Shown: positions 7,233 to 7,849 of the stretch, piece by piece | Layout of the letters: each line of letters opens with the position of its first letter | How positions within the stretch are numbered: the stretch's first letter is position 1 | Assembly (NCBI RefSeq): GCF_938030785.1 | Contig: NZ_CALHIK010000166.1 | Span: 1-7,849, forward strand | Length of the DNA: 7,849 nucleotides | Reading direction: 5' to 3' | Origin: an uncultured Campylobacter sp. | GTDB lineage: Bacteria; Campylobacterota; Campylobacteria; Campylobacterales; Campylobacteraceae | The notes under the pieces: model-generated | What the model saw: the letters and a program-made list of their open reading frames with translations, nothing else | Database searches by the model: none | What the model was told of the DNA's origin: nothing | Made by a program: the position numbers and the translations under genes

Positions 7233-7275
7233 GTGCAAGCGGACTATATGAAAGTAAAATTTGCTTGCGTTTTTT
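7233..7275 (+). terminator. Probable intrinsic terminator of the cmeABC operon
   Basis: The core stem pairs GCAAGC at 7235-7240 with GCTTGC at 7263-7268. It can extend to 11 pairs (7233-7243 with 7260-7270), including four G-U pairs, around a 16-nt loop. Six T residues follow at 7270-7275. It lies about 70 nt beyond the cmeC stop and is the best hairpin-plus-T-run after the operon. Confidence 0.5.
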
Positions 7276-7389
7276 AAATTTAGCGCTGCGTCGAACGGCA
7301 GGTCTAAATTTAAAAAGTAATCCAAATTTTAAAATATCCGCAGCAAGGTAAAATCGCACTCGGCTAGAAAGCGCAAAGCGGCCTGCTTC

Positions 7390-7498
7390 GTGGCGCGGCA
7401 GAATTCCAAGCGCTGCGGTAAAATTTCCAAGCAGCACGGCGAAATTCTAATCGCTGCAGAAAAATTCCAAGCGGCGCGGTAGAATTCCAAGCGCCGCG
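7390..7498. repeat. Degenerate 20-bp tandem repeat, five copies plus a partial
   Basis: Units fall at 7390-7409, 7410-7430, 7431-7450, 7451-7470 and 7471-7490, with a partial unit at 7491-7498. The approximate consensus is GCGCNGCGGNAGAATTCCAA. Four units are 20 bp and one is 21 bp. Each pairs a GC-rich half with an AATTC/AAATTT half. Looser versions of the same pattern occur upstream, for example GCGCTGCCGAAATTTTA at 7214-7230. A 20-21 bp period is close to two helical turns, so all AT boxes would face the same side of the DNA. Confidence 0.75.
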
Positions 7499-7564
7499 TT
7501 TTAAATTTAAAGGCAAAACGGGTTGCGCGCCGAAACGGAATTTGGCAAAATTTTAGATTTTCGC

Positions 7565-7570
7565 TATAAT
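7565..7570 (+). promoter_or_regulatory. Predicted -10 box of the tRNA-Ser promoter
   Basis: TATAAT lies in the context TTTTCGCTATAATCGCG, downstream of T-rich tracts at 7550-7562. It ends 15 bp before the first base of the tRNA, so transcription would start near 7577 with a short 5' leader for RNase P to remove. No -35 is evident, as expected in this group. Confidence 0.7.
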
Positions 7571-7585
7571 CGCGACTTTTAATTT

Positions 7586-7673
7586 AGATGGGTGTCCGAG
7601 CGGTTGAAGGAGCACGCCTGGAACGCGTGTAAAGTGCAAGCTTTCGAGGGTTCGAATCCCTTCCCATCTGCCA
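7586..7673 (+). tRNA. tRNA-Ser(GGA)
   Basis: This is an 88-nt class II tRNA with the CCA tail encoded at 7671-7673. The acceptor stem AGATGGG (7586-7592) pairs perfectly with CCCATCT (7663-7669), followed by discriminator G at 7670. The anticodon stem CACGC (7613-7617) pairs with GCGTG (7625-7629). The loop CTGGAAC places GGA at 7620-7622, reading UCC and UCU. The long variable arm at 7630-7645, with an AAAG/CTTT stem, is typical of serine tRNAs. The T arm GAGGG-TTCGAAT-CCCTT lies at 7646-7662 with one G-U pair. Confidence 0.97.
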
Positions 7674-7849
7674 TTATCTTAAAATTGCATCCCCGCAAAA
7701 CTCTAAAATTTCGCTTTCCTACTCGGCGAAAATTTTATAAATTTAAATCCAAATTCCCACCCTCGCCGTAAATTTAACGATAAAAGACAAAATTTCCTCC
7801 GCCGAAAATCAAACCCCAAAGCCGCCTAAATTCTATCTCTACGCCCGCC

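Larger units (their letters stand above)
7163..7585. other. Intergenic region after cmeC, rich in AAATTT and GC-box repeats
   Basis: No open frame here has a convincing start, RBS or protein-like sequence. The spacer alternates AAATTT-type boxes with GCGC-rich boxes through most of its length. It contains two hairpins near the operon end, a degenerate 20-bp tandem repeat, and the promoter of the tRNA gene. A 69-codon minus-strand open frame across 7228-7437 is treated as chance. Confidence 0.7.

Noticed and set aside
7228..7437. A 69-codon minus-strand open frame in the spacer after cmeC
   Set aside because: It crosses the predicted terminator hairpin and part of the tandem repeat, has no recognisable features, and appears to arise from repeat composition.
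7390..7498. CRISPR array
   Set aside because: The units are contiguous 20-bp degenerate repeats without variable spacers, and no cas genes are nearby.
7586..7673. Integration site at the tRNA-Ser 3' end
   Set aside because: No integrase, no second copy of the tRNA 3' end and no mobile gene appear in the 176 bases downstream. The window ends too soon to test further.
7724..7768. Hairpin CGGCGA / TCGCCG after tRNA-Ser as a terminator
   Set aside because: The 33-nt loop, six-pair stem and lack of a T-run make it too weak to call.
7774..7849. Possible 3' end of a minus-strand gene entering at the right edge, ending in a TAA at 7776-7774
   Set aside because: Only 24 codons are open. A plus-strand frame over the same bases is open for a similar length without a start codon, so neither can be preferred.

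Overview
The window looks like chromosome from a relatively GC-rich member of the Campylobacter group, similar to the oral species C. gracilis, C. showae and C. rectus. The evidence is the very frequent AAATTT motif in genes and spacers, TATAAT -10 boxes behind T-rich tracts with no clear -35, and a three-gene efflux operon that reads like CmeABC of Campylobacter. The species cannot be fixed from the sequence alone.

Layout. Positions 1-68 may hold the last codons of a plus-strand gene cut by the window edge. A thiamine-pathway kinase gene, thiD, runs on the minus strand from 1258 to 143. It carries an in-frame insertion of about 90 codons that other ThiD proteins do not have. A divergent regulatory region at 1259-1432 holds a thiD promoter, one or two promoters for the efflux operon, and a near-match to the known CmeR operator. 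The operon cmeA-cmeB-cmeC fills 1433-7162 on the plus strand, with overlapping gene ends. The spacer at 7163-7585 holds a probable terminator, a second GC-rich hairpin, a degenerate 20-bp tandem repeat and a tRNA promoter. A complete tRNA-Ser(GGA) gene lies at 7586-7673. The last 176 bases show no gene that can be supported.

How the genes work together. CmeA (periplasmic adaptor lipoprotein), CmeB (inner-membrane RND proton/drug antiporter) and CmeC (outer-membrane channel lipoprotein) should form one envelope-spanning pump that expels bile salts and antimicrobials. The operator just downstream of the proximal -10 box suggests repression by a CmeR-type TetR regulator, but its gene is not next to the operon as it is in C. 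jejuni. ThiD is a housekeeping enzyme with no functional link to the pump.

No wholly new system is evident. The points worth a second look are the ThiD insertion, the CmeR-like operator without an adjacent cmeR, a 24-bp perfect in-frame repeat shared by cmeB and cmeC, the loss of AcrB-type pocket phenylalanines in CmeB, and the AT-box/GC-box repeats after the operon.
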